From the NCBI RefSeq assembly GCF_001883705.2, contig NZ_MDEQ02000026.1, positions 32,847-96,846 of the forward strand: a stretch of 64,000 bases of DNA, read 5' to 3'. Positions 1 to 8,111 of the stretch are shown here, piece by piece (the stretch's first letter is position 1; every line of letters starts with the position of its first letter). The notes under the pieces are model-generated. The model made no database searches and was not told the DNA's origin. It saw only the letters and a program-made list of their open reading frames with translations. The translations under genes and the position numbers were made by a program. Origin of the DNA: Burkholderia catarinensis (GTDB taxonomy: Bacteria; Pseudomonadota; Gammaproteobacteria; Burkholderiales; Burkholderiaceae).

Positions 1-1
1 T

Positions 2-301
2 TACGGGTGGATCGGCGAACGCGCGGCGACGCTGCCGACGCCGACGCACTGGGACATGCTGGCGCGCGCAGCGGCGCTCGCGGAAGTCGCGCGGCTGAAG
101 CGCACGCTCGCGACGAGCGCGCTCGCGGAATCGCCGGATTCGACCACGCCGGAAACGATCGTCGGCGCATGGCGCGAGCGCCGCGAAACCGCGCTGGCCC
201 GCTACGACCACCTGCTGACGGACCTGCGCGCGTCGGGCGGCGCGAGCCTCGCGGTGCTGCTCGTGATCGTGCGGGAAATGGCCGTGCTCGAACGCGCGTG
301 A
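2..301 (+). CDS. NAD-specific glutamate dehydrogenase, C-terminal end (partial)
   Basis: Only the last 99 codons are present; the reading frame enters from the left edge at base 2 and ends in TGA. The segment begins YGWIGERAATLPTPTHWDML and continues with alternating Ala/Leu/Arg helices, which resembles the C-terminal helical tail of the very large (about 1600 residue) NAD-dependent glutamate dehydrogenases of proteobacteria, enzymes that deaminate glutamate to 2-oxoglutarate. The catalytic domain lies outside the window, so the assignment rests on this tail alone. The next gene is convergent, which fits this being the end of a transcription unit. Confidence 0.7.
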   Translation, partial: YGWIGERAATLPTPTHWDMLARAAALAEVARLKRTLATSALAESPDSTTPETIVGAWRERRETALARYDHLLTDLRASGGASLAVLLVIVREMAVLERA

Positions 302-323
302 TGCGCGTGATGCGCGGGACGGC

Positions 324-1190
324 TCAGACCGTCGCGACCAGCAGTTCCTCCGCGTTGTTCGGCGGCCGCAGGCCGTCCGTGCGATCGGCGAAATAGCGGC
401 GCGTCAGCTCGGCGGCCGATACGTGCGCGGCGTTCGAGAAGCCGGCCTCCAGCGCGAGCACCCGGATCTGCGCCGGCATGAAGAAGCTGATGAACGGCGT
501 GCCGCTCGCGCGCGCGCCCTTCGCAGCCATTTCCAGGCCCGGGCGCACGTCCGGATCCGCGTTCTCCAGCGGCAGCAGGAACGTCATCGCAAGCGTCGAG
601 CCCGGTGCGAGCGACGCGACTTCGCGCAACGCGGCCGCGTTCGCCTCGCGCGTCAGGTACATGCTGACGCCGGTGGACACCACGACCGCCGGCTTGCCGG
701 CATCGAAGCCGGCGCCGACGAGCGCGTCGCGCCACGACTGCCTCGCCTCGAAATCGAACGGCACGAAACGCAGCCAGTCGGGCACGCCGAAGCCGAGCTC
801 GGCCAGGCGGCGCTGCTTCCAGGCCTGCGGCGCCGGCGGGTCGACTTCGAAGACGGTCACGCGCGACGCCATGTCGGGCCTGCGCTGCACGAAGCTGTCG
901 AGGCCCGCGCCGAGGATCACGTACTGGCTCACGCCGAGCGCGGCCTGCTCGGCCACGAGTTCCTCGATGAAGCGCGCCCGCGCGACGATCGATGCGCGAA
1001 ACGGCCGCGTGAACTGCGGATCCATGTCGCCGCGTTGCTGCCAGCCCGGCTCCGGCGCGAGCAACCGGAGGCCGACTTCGTCGGCAAGCACATGCGGCGG
1101 CGCGTCGAGTTCGACGTGCAGCGCGCGCCACAGCGCGACGCGTGCGGCCGTGCTGTCGGGGGCGTCTTCGCGGGTATCGGTATCGGTCAT
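324..1190 (-). CDS. Class I SAM-dependent methyltransferase, leucine carboxyl methyltransferase-like
   Basis: A 288-residue soluble protein. The SAM-binding strand and loop is visible as VILGAGLDSFVQR (about residues 92-104), followed by an acidic second-strand end (VFEVDPP) and STGVSMYLT near residue 170. These are typical of the PF04072 / TIGR00027 family that includes polyketide-type O-methyltransferases. Substrate cannot be read from the sequence. It lies 7 bp downstream of the VOC gene and is probably co-transcribed with it and the small ribbon-helix-helix gene. The ATG was chosen because homologous character begins soon after it. Confidence 0.85.
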   Translation of the reverse strand: MTDTDTREDAPDSTAARVALWRALHVELDAPPHVLADEVGLRLLAPEPGWQQRGDMDPQFTRPFRASIVARARFIEELVAEQAALGVSQYVILGAGLDSFVQRRPDMASRVTVFEVDPPAPQAWKQRRLAELGFGVPDWLRFVPFDFEARQSWRDALVGAGFDAGKPAVVVSTGVSMYLTREANAAALREVASLAPGSTLAMTFLLPLENADPDVRPGLEMAAKGARASGTPFISFFMPAQIRVLALEAGFSNAAHVSAAELTRRYFADRTDGLRPPNNAEELLVATV

Positions 1191-1197
1191 GGCGGCC

Positions 1198-1548
1198 TCA
1201 GGCGCCCTGCTTGCCCGGCGCCTGCAGGCGCCACACGCGGCCGTCCGGATCGCGCACGGTCATGTCGCGTGTGCCCCAGTGCGTGTCCTCGAACGGCGTG
1301 ACGACATCGACGATCGGCTGCGGCTGCACCGCCTGCTCGTCGGCCACCTTGATCACGACCTGCATGTCGGGCTTTTCGCCCGGCGGCACTTCGGCGATGA
1401 ACAGGAACGGTCCGTCGCCGCTGCGCAACTGGCCCGAGTTGTGATCGGTTTCGAATTCCAGCGTGAAACCCAGCGCCTGGAAGAACTTCGCCGACTTGCC
1501 CCAGTTGTGCGTGGTCAGGTACACGGCTTCGATTCGCTCGGATGACAT
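1198..1548 (-). CDS. VOC-family (glyoxalase/bleomycin-resistance fold) protein
   Basis: A 116-residue single-module VOC protein: MSSERIEAVYLTTHNWGKSA opens the first beta-alpha-beta-beta-beta unit and the C terminus has the usual MTVRDPDGRVWRL strand. Such proteins bind small molecules or metals; function here is unknown. The start is fixed by a strong AAGGAGGAG ribosome-binding site that lies inside the last codons of the upstream ribbon-helix-helix gene; its stop and this ATG are one base apart, so translation is probably coupled. A longer in-frame start upstream would read through that Shine-Dalgarno and is less likely. Confidence 0.85.
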   Translation of the reverse strand: MSSERIEAVYLTTHNWGKSAKFFQALGFTLEFETDHNSGQLRSGDGPFLFIAEVPPGEKPDMQVVIKVADEQAVQPQPIVDVVTPFEDTHWGTRDMTVRDPDGRVWRLQAPGKQGA

Positions 1549-1549
1549 A

Positions 1550-1726
1550 TCACTCCTCCTTGGTGGACGGCCCCGCGCCCGGCGGCGGCGCGGCGAGATA
1601 CGCACGCAAAGCCTCGGCCACCAGTGCGGACAGCGATTGCTCCGTTTCGATGGCGCGATGCTTGACCTGCCGGATCAGGCCGAGCGGCAGGTACACGTTG
1701 AATTGCTTCACTTCTTCGTCGGTCAT
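1550..1726 (-). CDS. Small ribbon-helix-helix (CopG/Arc-like) regulator
   Basis: A 58-residue protein beginning MTDEEVKQFNVYLPLGLIRQ. A short beta strand (KQFNVYLP) followed by two amphipathic helices (LIRQVKHRAIET and LSALVAEALRAYL) is the ribbon-helix-helix fold of CopG/Arc/MetJ repressors and many antitoxins. The gene directly precedes and is probably coupled to the VOC gene. Its start lies just behind a palindromic GCTAG element overlapping a good sigma70 promoter, so autoregulation is the likely mode. No toxin-like gene is adjacent; the VOC protein would be an unusual partner. There is no Shine-Dalgarno before the ATG. Confidence 0.75.
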   Translation of the reverse strand: MTDEEVKQFNVYLPLGLIRQVKHRAIETEQSLSALVAEALRAYLAAPPPGAGPSTKEE

Positions 1727-1730
1727 GGAG

Positions 1731-1752
1731 GCTAGTATGCTAGCAATCTAGC
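1731..1752. promoter_or_regulatory. GCTAG palindrome, probable operator of the ribbon-helix-helix regulator
   Basis: Four GCTAG/CTAGC half-sites are arranged as GCTAG-TAT-GCTAGC-AAT-CTAGC. The outer arms and the central GCTAGC are perfectly palindromic; only the 3-bp spacers break symmetry. Repeated short half-sites spaced by about one helical turn fit binding of ribbon-helix-helix dimers side by side. The element covers the -10 region and the spacer of the adjacent promoter. Confidence 0.65.
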
Positions 1753-1761
1753 AAAAGTCAA
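1734..1761 (-). promoter_or_regulatory. Sigma70-type promoter of the ribbon-helix-helix/VOC/methyltransferase unit
   Basis: On the minus strand: TTGACT (-35) then 16 bp then CATACT (-10). The -10 box ends only 7 bp before the ATG of the small regulator, so the transcript would begin at or within a base or two of the start codon, that is, leaderless. Confidence 0.55.
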
Positions 1762-1841
1762 CCGCACGCGCGGCCGGGATGAATCATTTGATCGGGGCGC
1801 GGCCCGCGTCCGGGCCGCCATCGACATATCGTGCGTTCGCG

Positions 1842-2672
1842 CTAGTTCGCGGCGCGCGCCGCCAGCCGCGCGAACAGCGCGTCGAGATCGAATCCCGCCG
1901 TATCGATGCCGATCGTGTCGCGCAGGCACACGGCCCATTCGGCTGCATTGTCGAACGTGACCGTGCGCCCGGCCCCCGCGGCATCGCGCAGCGTCAGCAC
2001 GGTATTGAACAGCGCCGCGCGGCCGTCCGGCAGCACGCGGCACGCGATCAGGTCGTTCACGAAGATCGATTCGGGATACGTCGACGTGAACCAGTTCGCG
2101 GCGTCGTAATCGATCCATTCGGCCGGTTTCAGCGAAAAGCGGTAGGTCGTCTGCCAGCCGTCCGGGATCTCGAACTGCATGTCGAATTCGCCGTCGACCG
2201 GCGCGTCGATTACACGAAACGCGCCGTGCGGCGTCAGTTGCCGCTCGCCCGGCACGAAGCGCAGCGGCGTGGTCAGCGTCGCGCTGCCGAAGCCGATGTC
2301 CGCGAGCCACACCGCGCCGTCGAGATCGATGCGCAGCAGCATGTGCGTCTGCGCGGTGACGATCTCGGGCGGCCGCATCCAGCGCACGCGCCCGATCAGC
2401 GGCGTCACGCGAAAGCCGATCGTCGTAAGCGCGGTGTAGAACACCTTGTTCAGTTCGAAGCAGTAGCCGCCGCGGCGGCGTTCGATCACCTTGTCGACGA
2501 GCGCGGGCAGGTCGAGCGCGACGCGCGCGCCGGTCAGCGGATTGAGGTTCTCGAACGGGATCGCCTGCGGATGCAGCAGATGCAGCCGGCGCAGCACGTC
2601 GAGCGTCGGCTCGGCCGGGCCATCGTAGCCGATGCGGGAGAAATAGCGCGAGAGGTCGAACGAGTCAGTCAT
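1842..2672 (-). CDS. nat: Arylamine N-acetyltransferase
   Basis: A 276-residue cytoplasmic enzyme that transfers acetyl from acetyl-CoA to arylamines, hydrazines or arylhydroxylamines. The diagnostic Cys-His-Asp triad is visible: Cys71 in RRRGGYCFELN, His110 in VTAQTHML and Asp125 in LADIGFGS. IPFENLNPL near residue 40 and the overall length match prokaryotic NATs. It stands alone on the minus strand, with about 120 bp to the next gene on either side. The ATG at MTDSFDLSRYF was chosen because it begins the family-typical N-terminal helix; a longer in-frame extension lacks NAT character. Confidence 0.93.
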   Translation of the reverse strand: MTDSFDLSRYFSRIGYDGPAEPTLDVLRRLHLLHPQAIPFENLNPLTGARVALDLPALVDKVIERRRGGYCFELNKVFYTALTTIGFRVTPLIGRVRWMRPPEIVTAQTHMLLRIDLDGAVWLADIGFGSATLTTPLRFVPGERQLTPHGAFRVIDAPVDGEFDMQFEIPDGWQTTYRFSLKPAEWIDYDAANWFTSTYPESIFVNDLIACRVLPDGRAALFNTVLTLRDAAGAGRTVTFDNAAEWAVCLRDTIGIDTAGFDLDALFARLAARAAN

Positions 2673-2794
2673 GAACCGGCACCGATAAAAGGGACACGCC
2701 ACGATAGCATCGCGCGACACCCCCATGTTGTGCGGGGCAATTGCCCGTCGGCGCGCGCGATGCCGGCACCGCATCGCGCGCGCACCCGCCAACG

Positions 2795-3481
2795 TTACGG
2801 CAGCAGCTTCAGCGCGGACGATGCGACCGACGGCACCGAAATGCCCTGGCTCGTCGCGAACTGCACGGCCTGGCCGAGCGTCGCCGCGAGCGACTGCAAC
2901 TGGCCCGGCGCGCTTTGCGCAATATACGACGCGGCCTGCATGTTCTGCGGATTCAGGCCCGACTGCAGCAACGACGCCGCGCTCGTCGAACCGAGATTGC
3001 CGAGCCCCGACTGCAGTTGCGAATACTGCGTGAGCCCCTGCCCGAGCGACGCGAGGCCGTTGCTGAACGCCTGCTTGTCGATCGGGCCGTGCGTCGCGCC
3101 GCCGCTCGCGAACGCCTGGCCGAGCGCCTGCGACACCGACTGCTGCGCGCCGCCCATCTGCGACAGCGCGGCCGGCGTCAGCGCATCGCCGCCGGACAGC
3201 TGGCTCGCGGCCTGCTGCGCCTGCCCTGCCGCGCCGGTCAGCCCCATCGCCGATGCCAGCGAAGACTGGCCGGACAGCGCCTGCCGGTTCGCGCCGACAT
3301 AGGCCTGCAGCAGTTGCGCGACGCCGCCCTGCGCGGGTGCGGCCTGCTGCTGGCCGCCGCCGAGCAGCGACGCGCCGATCGATTGCAGGTCGAGCTGCGC
3401 GTGCGCGGCACCGCTCACCAGCATGCCGAACGCGATGCCTGCCGAGGCCAGGTGCCGGCCCGTCGCGCGAATGTGCTTCAT
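2795..3481 (-). CDS. Exported Gln/Ser/Ala/Gly-rich protein of unknown function
   Basis: A 228-residue protein with a signal peptide (basic start MKHIRATGRH, hydrophobic core, AHA-Q cleavage near residue 28). The mature part is low in charge and rich in Gln, Ser, Ala and Gly, with LLQAYVGANRQALSGQSSLA and repeated QALGQAF / ASLGQGL type helices. It has no cysteines and no recognisable enzyme motif. I do not recognise the family. It probably acts in the periplasm or outside the cell. Confidence 0.75.
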   Translation of the reverse strand: MKHIRATGRHLASAGIAFGMLVSGAAHAQLDLQSIGASLLGGGQQQAAPAQGGVAQLLQAYVGANRQALSGQSSLASAMGLTGAAGQAQQAASQLSGGDALTPAALSQMGGAQQSVSQALGQAFASGGATHGPIDKQAFSNGLASLGQGLTQYSQLQSGLGNLGSTSAASLLQSGLNPQNMQAASYIAQSAPGQLQSLAATLGQAVQFATSQGISVPSVASSALKLLP

Positions 3482-3898
3482 GTGTTTCCCTCGTGCCCGA
3501 ATGATTGAGGCCGTTATTGTCGAAGCGCGTCGCGCGCCGCCGCAACGACTGAAACACATCGAAACGAAATCACGCCGCGCGGCCGCTTGCAATTCTGCGA
3601 CCGGCCGGCATCGTCGCGCGGATTCGTCCGCGTTTGCCGCGCGATATCGCACGGGTGCCGGGATTCGTTCTCCGGCTGCATCAATGACGGCGGCGTCCGG
3701 CCTTCGCAAGCGTCGCGGCGCACGCAGCGCCGTCGCGCGGCGCCGTGGCAACGCGTCCATGGCCGACGCGAGGCACGCCGACAGGCATCACGTCCGCGGA
3801 TCGCAGCAAAACGGGCAGCCCGCCGCCGCCCGTTTCGTTGCCGTTCGCCGTTCGCCGTTCGCCAGTCGCCCGCTACCGGCTTCCCGCCGGCCGCGACG
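3482..3898. other. Non-coding interval between the exported protein and the amidase
   Basis: 417 bp holding the 5' region of the exported-protein gene and the 3' region of the amidase gene, both on the minus strand. The only structure I see is a 7-bp tandem repeat near its right end; no convincing promoter boxes or T-tailed hairpin were found. Confidence 0.5.
3840..3860. repeat. Three tandem GCCGTTC heptamers
   Basis: GCCGTTC occurs three times head to tail, followed by a partial fourth unit, about 40 bp beyond the amidase stop codon. The unit is 7 bp, so copy-number change would shift a reading frame, but no gene lies across it. Confidence 0.8.
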
Positions 3899-5383
3899 TT
3901 ACGCGGCCATCCAGGTCGGCACCCGCCGGGCCACCCAGTCGGCCGCCTGCTCGTAGCCGCGCGCGAGCTGCAGCACGGCGAGATCGGCGCGCGGACGCCC
4001 GATCAGCTGCATCCCCATCGGCAGCCCCGCGTCGTTGAAGCCGACCGGCACGTTGATTACCGGGCAGCCGGCCAGCGTCCACGGCACGACCGTTTCCATC
4101 CAGCGGTGATAGGTGTCCATCGCGCGGCCCGCGATCTCCTTCGGCCAGCGCTGATCGACGTCGAACGGGAACACCTGCGCGGTCGGCGCCGCGATGAAGT
4201 CGTAGCGGTCGAAGAAGCTCAGCACGGCCTGATGCCACGCGGTGCGCTCGACGCTCGCATCGAACACGGCCGCGCCCTGCATCGCGAGCAGCCCTTCGAC
4301 CTCGTAGATCGCCTCGGGCTTCAGCAACGCGCGCCGCGCCGGGTCGCGATAGTGCGCGAGCAGCCCGCCGCCGGACAGCAGATGCCGGTGCGCAAGCCAC
4401 AGGCGCCAGATCCGGTCGGGCGCGAACGCCGGCAGTGCGGCATCGACGTCGCAGCCGATCTCGCGCAGCGTCGCCAGCCCCTGTTCGCACTGCGCGAGCA
4501 CGCCGGCCTCGGTCGCGAGATAGCCGTTCCAGTCGCCGACCCACGCGACGCGCTTGCCGCGCAGGTCAGCGTCGAGCGGCTGCGCGAACACGGCCGGATC
4601 TTCCGCGAGCGACAGCGGATCGTTGCGGTCGTAGCCGGCCTGGATCGCGAGCAACTGCGCGACGTCGCCGACCGTGCGGCCCATCGGTCCTTCGATGCCG
4701 AGCTGCTGCACGAACACGTCGACGCCCGGCCAGCGCGGCACACGGCCCTGCGACGGGCGGAAGCCGTAGATGTTGCAGAACGCGGCCGGATTGCGCAGCG
4801 AACCGCCGAAATCGCTGCCGTCCGCCACCGGCAGCATCCGCGACGCGAGCGCCGCCGCCGTGCCGCCGCTGCTGCCGCCGGCGCTCTTCGTCAGGTCGTA
4901 CGGATTGCGTGTCGCGCCGTAGACCTCGTTGAACGTGTGCGAGCCGAGCCCGAACTCAGGCGTGTTGGTCTTGCCGATGAAGATCGCGCCGGCCGCGCGC
5001 ATCCGCGCGACGCCCACGGAATCGGCCTGCGGCACGTTCTCGCGGAAGATCGGCGAACCGTAGGTCGTCCGCAGCCCCGTCGTCATCGCCAGATCCTTCG
5101 GCGCCTGCGGCATCCCGTGCATCCAGCCGTGGTACTCGCCGCGCGCCAGCGCGGCATCCTTTTCCGCGGCCTCGGCGAGCAACGCATCGCGGTCGCGCAG
5201 CGCGACGATCGCATTGACCGCGCCGTTCACGCGCTCGATGTGATCGAGATACGCGCGCATCGTCTCGACGCACGACACCGCCTTGCCGCGGATCGCCGCC
5301 GCGAGCTCGCCTGCCGACAGGCGCACGATCGGATCGACGGGAATGGAAGCGGGAGCGAGAAGCTGCGGGGCGCCGTGCGGCAT
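3899..5383 (-). CDS. Amidase-signature family hydrolase
   Basis: A 494-residue amidase with the Ser-cisSer-Lys triad of the amidase signature family: Lys96 in PQAPKDLAM, cis-Ser171 in AGGSSGGTA and nucleophile Ser195 in DFGGSLRNPAAF. The Gly/Ser-rich signature runs from about 167 to 200. It hydrolyses a C-N bond of an amide or is related to GatA, but it stands alone with no gatB or gatC neighbour, so a catabolic amide hydrolase is more likely than tRNA-Gln amidation. Specificity cannot be told. Its start is about 210 bp from a 16-bp palindrome in the divergent interval shared with the universal stress gene. Confidence 0.9.
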   Translation of the reverse strand: MPHGAPQLLAPASIPVDPIVRLSAGELAAAIRGKAVSCVETMRAYLDHIERVNGAVNAIVALRDRDALLAEAAEKDAALARGEYHGWMHGMPQAPKDLAMTTGLRTTYGSPIFRENVPQADSVGVARMRAAGAIFIGKTNTPEFGLGSHTFNEVYGATRNPYDLTKSAGGSSGGTAAALASRMLPVADGSDFGGSLRNPAAFCNIYGFRPSQGRVPRWPGVDVFVQQLGIEGPMGRTVGDVAQLLAIQAGYDRNDPLSLAEDPAVFAQPLDADLRGKRVAWVGDWNGYLATEAGVLAQCEQGLATLREIGCDVDAALPAFAPDRIWRLWLAHRHLLSGGGLLAHYRDPARRALLKPEAIYEVEGLLAMQGAAVFDASVERTAWHQAVLSFFDRYDFIAAPTAQVFPFDVDQRWPKEIAGRAMDTYHRWMETVVPWTLAGCPVINVPVGFNDAGLPMGMQLIGRPRADLAVLQLARGYEQAADWVARRVPTWMAA

Positions 5384-5751
5384 GCGGGTCTCCTGGAATC
5401 GGAATGGAATGGCGGGCCGCGTGGCGGCGGCGGTCGCTCCCGGACCGGCAGGAGGGGCCGCGCCGCGGCCGATTCACTACTCTACGCGACGCCGGATCGG
5501 CGACCTCCGATATTTTCCGCCGCGATTCATTGCGGATCCGACTAAATCGGCGCGACGGGCAACGGGTCGCCCGCGCCGTCCCGGCCAATGAAATCGTTTA
5601 TGCGCATAAACTTAAATTTCTTATATTTCTAATAGGCGCCACACGAGACGGCACGCGTTAACGACATTTTTACGCGGTCGCCCGATCTCTTTAGATGGTT
5701 CGGCCCGGCGGCGCGCTACGCTGGAATCACCTCGTTCCCTGGACAACGTTC
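5384..5751. other. Divergent intergenic region between amidase and universal stress protein
   Basis: 368 bp that must carry the promoters for both divergent genes. It contains an AT-rich stretch (about 5590-5640) unlike its GC-rich surroundings and a perfect 16-bp palindrome. I could not settle on unambiguous -35/-10 pairs. Confidence 0.5.
5596..5611. promoter_or_regulatory. Perfect palindrome GTTTATGCGCATAAAC
   Basis: Sixteen bases that equal their own reverse complement, in the AT-rich part of the divergent region. Symmetry and position suggest a dimeric regulator's operator; the regulator is not identifiable. A shorter related palindrome (TTTACGCGTAAA) occurs at 6707-6718. Confidence 0.5.
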
Positions 5752-6186
5752 ATGCTCAAGCTGCTGGTTCCGGTCGGTCACTCGCCACGCTCGCTGCAGG
5801 CGGTTCGCCACGCGACATTCCTGTATCGCGAACGATGCGCATCGGAGATCGTGCTGATCAATGTCCAGGCGCCGCTCGAGTCGACGCGGCTCGAGGCCTA
5901 CCATCCGCTGTCGCGACTGCGGTCGATCGAGGAGAAGTTCGCGTCCGACGATCTGGCCCAGGCGGAGCGGATTCTGCAGGAAGCCGGCGTCAAGTACAGC
6001 GTCGTGATGAAGGTGGGCCGGGTGGCCGATACGATCGCGGCCGTGGCGGCCGAGACCGGCTGCGACGAGATCGTGGTGGTCGCGCCGAGGCATGATCCGC
6101 TTCATGCGCTGATGTCGGTGTTCCGCCGCAGCGTGATGGACCGGCTCGTGCGGATTTCGAATGTGCCTGTGACGGCCGTGCAATGA
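5752..6186 (+). CDS. Universal stress protein (UspA family)
   Basis: A 144-residue single-domain Usp. It begins MLKLLVPVGHSPRSLQAVRHA (first strand with conserved Asp position replaced by Gly-His) and ends VMDRLVRISNVPVTAVQ, the typical final strand. The nucleotide-binding loop region (VVVAPRHDPLHALMSVFRRSVMDR) is recognisable but is not the canonical G-2x-G-9x-G-S/T, so ATP binding is uncertain. A longer start 19 codons upstream adds residues with no Usp character, so the internal ATG was chosen. Confidence 0.85.
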   Translation: MLKLLVPVGHSPRSLQAVRHATFLYRERCASEIVLINVQAPLESTRLEAYHPLSRLRSIEEKFASDDLAQAERILQEAGVKYSVVMKVGRVADTIAAVAAETGCDEIVVVAPRHDPLHALMSVFRRSVMDRLVRISNVPVTAVQ

Positions 6187-6320
6187 CGGTGATATCGCCC
6201 GGCGGCGCGGCGGCGGCCGGTCGCATGACGGGCCGCGGGTTTGCACCGGTGGCGTTCGAATGAGTAGCGCAGCACGTACGCGCGTCGCGCGTCACACGCG
6301 TACCGGCCTTCGCGCAGCGC

Positions 6321-6431
6321 TTATTCGATGACCTTGCGCCAGAACACGAAATAAGCGGCTGCCGAAGACGCAACGAGCAAAATTGCCCACATCGGAGCGA
6401 GACTGATCAGGACGGAAGAGACGTTAAGCAT
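6321..6431 (-). CDS. 36-residue single-span membrane protein
   Basis: A small gene with start MLNVSSVLISLAPMWAILLV, one hydrophobic helix (about residues 5-28) and a basic tail ending FWRKVIE, giving a predicted N-out/C-in orientation. A GAGGAATCC ribosome-binding site precedes the ATG at good spacing. Function is unknown; size and topology fit small subunits or modulators of membrane complexes. It is convergent with the universal stress gene. Confidence 0.55.
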   Translation of the reverse strand: MLNVSSVLISLAPMWAILLVASSAAAYFVFWRKVIE

Positions 6432-6841
6432 TTGGATTCCTCACTATTTCGATAGCGATGTTCAACACGCACCTGCTTGCCGGAACCGATGCATTCATCC
6501 GCGATCTCGTTCCGTCAAATCATGGATTCATGCTATCGCCTCGAGCGGCGACACGACCGCCCCCGCCTGCCCGGACCCTGACATTCGTCAAACTCGCGTA
6601 ATTCACACGCCTGCCGCGCGGAAATCCGTCGCACGATTGCGTCGCCGCACATCCGGCTTCGTCCGCCGGTCGCATTGAAGCCGCTGGCCGCCGACCCGAA
6701 AGCCCTTTTACGCGTAAACCACGAGAAACGGGACAGGATCACCCTGCCCCCGCCACCATTTCAGCAGACGTTTACCGGGGGAACCCCCAAGTGCGTCGTC
6801 AAACGTGTCCGCGTTACGCTCGAGCAACGAGGAGACGAACC
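6432..6841. other. Intergenic interval with TTTACGCGTAAA palindrome
   Basis: 410 bp without a supported gene. A perfect 12-bp palindrome (TTTACGCGTAAA, 6707-6718) is the only clear structure. It probably carries the promoters of the small membrane protein (minus) and the small exported protein (plus). Confidence 0.45.
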
Positions 6842-7090
6842 ATGAGACGAGCCGTACATATCGCTGTTTTCGCGCTGCTGGCGTATCTCATCGGCGATCG
6901 CGCAATCCTGCACGCGCAGGGCCGCGACACCAGCCCGCTCGCGTGCGAGCAAGGCGCCGCGCAGGTGAAGGTCGACGCGCTCGGCCGCGGCTTCGGAGAA
7001 GCAGCCGCCAGCAGCCAGGGCGAAGCATTCATGTCGGGCTGCCTGGTGACGGGACGAAGCAACCAGGACGTCGCGATGGCCGCTCGCTGA
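6842..7090 (+). CDS. Small exported protein of unknown function
   Basis: An 82-residue protein with signal peptide MRRAVHIAVFALLAYLIGDR, cleavage probably after AILHA. The mature part has two cysteines (LACEQG and SGCLVT) that could form a disulfide. A GAGGAGACGAACC ribosome-binding region fixes the start. I do not recognise the family. Confidence 0.6.
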   Translation: MRRAVHIAVFALLAYLIGDRAILHAQGRDTSPLACEQGAAQVKVDALGRGFGEAAASSQGEAFMSGCLVTGRSNQDVAMAAR

Positions 7091-7615
7091 CGCGCGTCCG
7101 GCGGCAAGCCGGCTGCGCTCGAAATCGTGAACGCAGGCGTCGATTCGCGCCGTTCGCCGTCACTTTCCCGATCGACGTTTCGACGGATGTCACCACCCGG
7201 ACGCCGGTCACGCCGAACGTCTGCTCGTGGTCCGTGCGGCCGCCGGGAAGCCGCAGCCGCATCGACAACTGCGCCATCCTTGCCGCACCGGCCAAACCAG
7301 TCGATCAAGCAGCCTATGCAGCACTTTGCCGCCGACATGAGCCGGCATGTCGCCCACGATCTCGCACGAACAGTGGCCGGGCCATGGTTCGAATACTCGT
7401 CGCGGGCATCGCCTTGCACCGAAGGCGGAATCGGGCACAGCGGCTTGTCGGCGCCCGCGTCGCGCGCGCCGCTGTCGCTCGCTTCGCGCGGCGCCTGTTC
7501 AAATGCCGCATGAAACGGGCGGTCGAGCACCGGATTTCCGCTACAGTGGCTTGCCCGGCGCCTCCGGCCTCCGCGTCGAGACTCCGCTTCATCTACAACG
7601 ACAGCCAATCCAGAG
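7091..7615. other. Interval without a supported gene
   Basis: 525 bp with short open frames in several phases but none with a ribosome-binding site, signal peptide or recognisable protein character. No hairpin with a T-tract was seen. Confidence 0.45.
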
Positions 7616-8089
7616 ATGAGCCATCCGAACACCGAGTTGATCCAGCGCTTCTACACGGCCTTCCAGCAGCGCGACATCGACGCGATGCTCGCCTGCTATG
7701 CCGACGACGTCGTCTTCGGCGATCCCGCGTTCGGCGAACTGCGCGGCGAGCTCGCACGCGACATGTGGCGCATGCTGGTAGCGCGTGCGCAGGAGTTTTC
7801 ATTGACGTTCGGCGAAGTCGCTGCGGACGAACAAGCCGGGCGCGCGGAGTGGATCGCGCACTACCGGTTCACCGCGACCGGCCGGATGGTGGTCAACCGG
7901 ATCGACGCGCGATTCCGGTTCCGCGACGGGCTCATCGTCGAGCATCGCGACAGTTTCGACCTGTGGCGCTGGGCGCGTCAGGCGCTTGGGCTCAAAGGCG
8001 CGCTGCTCGGCTGGACGCCTTTCATGCAACGCGCGATCCGCGCGCAGGCACGGAAGAATCTCGACGCGTATCGAGCCCGGCGGAAATAG
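7616..8089 (+). CDS. NTF2-like / SnoaL-type small-molecule binding protein
   Basis: A 157-residue protein with the SnoaL/NTF2 cone-fold pattern: helix LIQRFYTAFQQRDIDAMLACYADDVVFGDPAFGELRG, then strands ending FRFRDGLIVEHRDSFDLWRW. Members are ketosteroid-isomerase-like enzymes or ligand-binding proteins. The C-terminal extension LGLKGALLGWTPFMQRAIRAQARKNL is seen in many stand-alone members. Substrate unknown. It is transcribed alone and convergent to the next gene. Confidence 0.85.
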   Translation: MSHPNTELIQRFYTAFQQRDIDAMLACYADDVVFGDPAFGELRGELARDMWRMLVARAQEFSLTFGEVAADEQAGRAEWIAHYRFTATGRMVVNRIDARFRFRDGLIVEHRDSFDLWRWARQALGLKGALLGWTPFMQRAIRAQARKNLDAYRARRK

Positions 8090-8111
8090 CGCACGGGCGG
8101 GACACGCGCCG

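Noticed and set aside
3587..5545. A 652-codon open frame on the plus strand opposite the amidase
   Set aside because: Arg/His-rich composition with no domain; the amidase on the other strand has complete catalytic residues.
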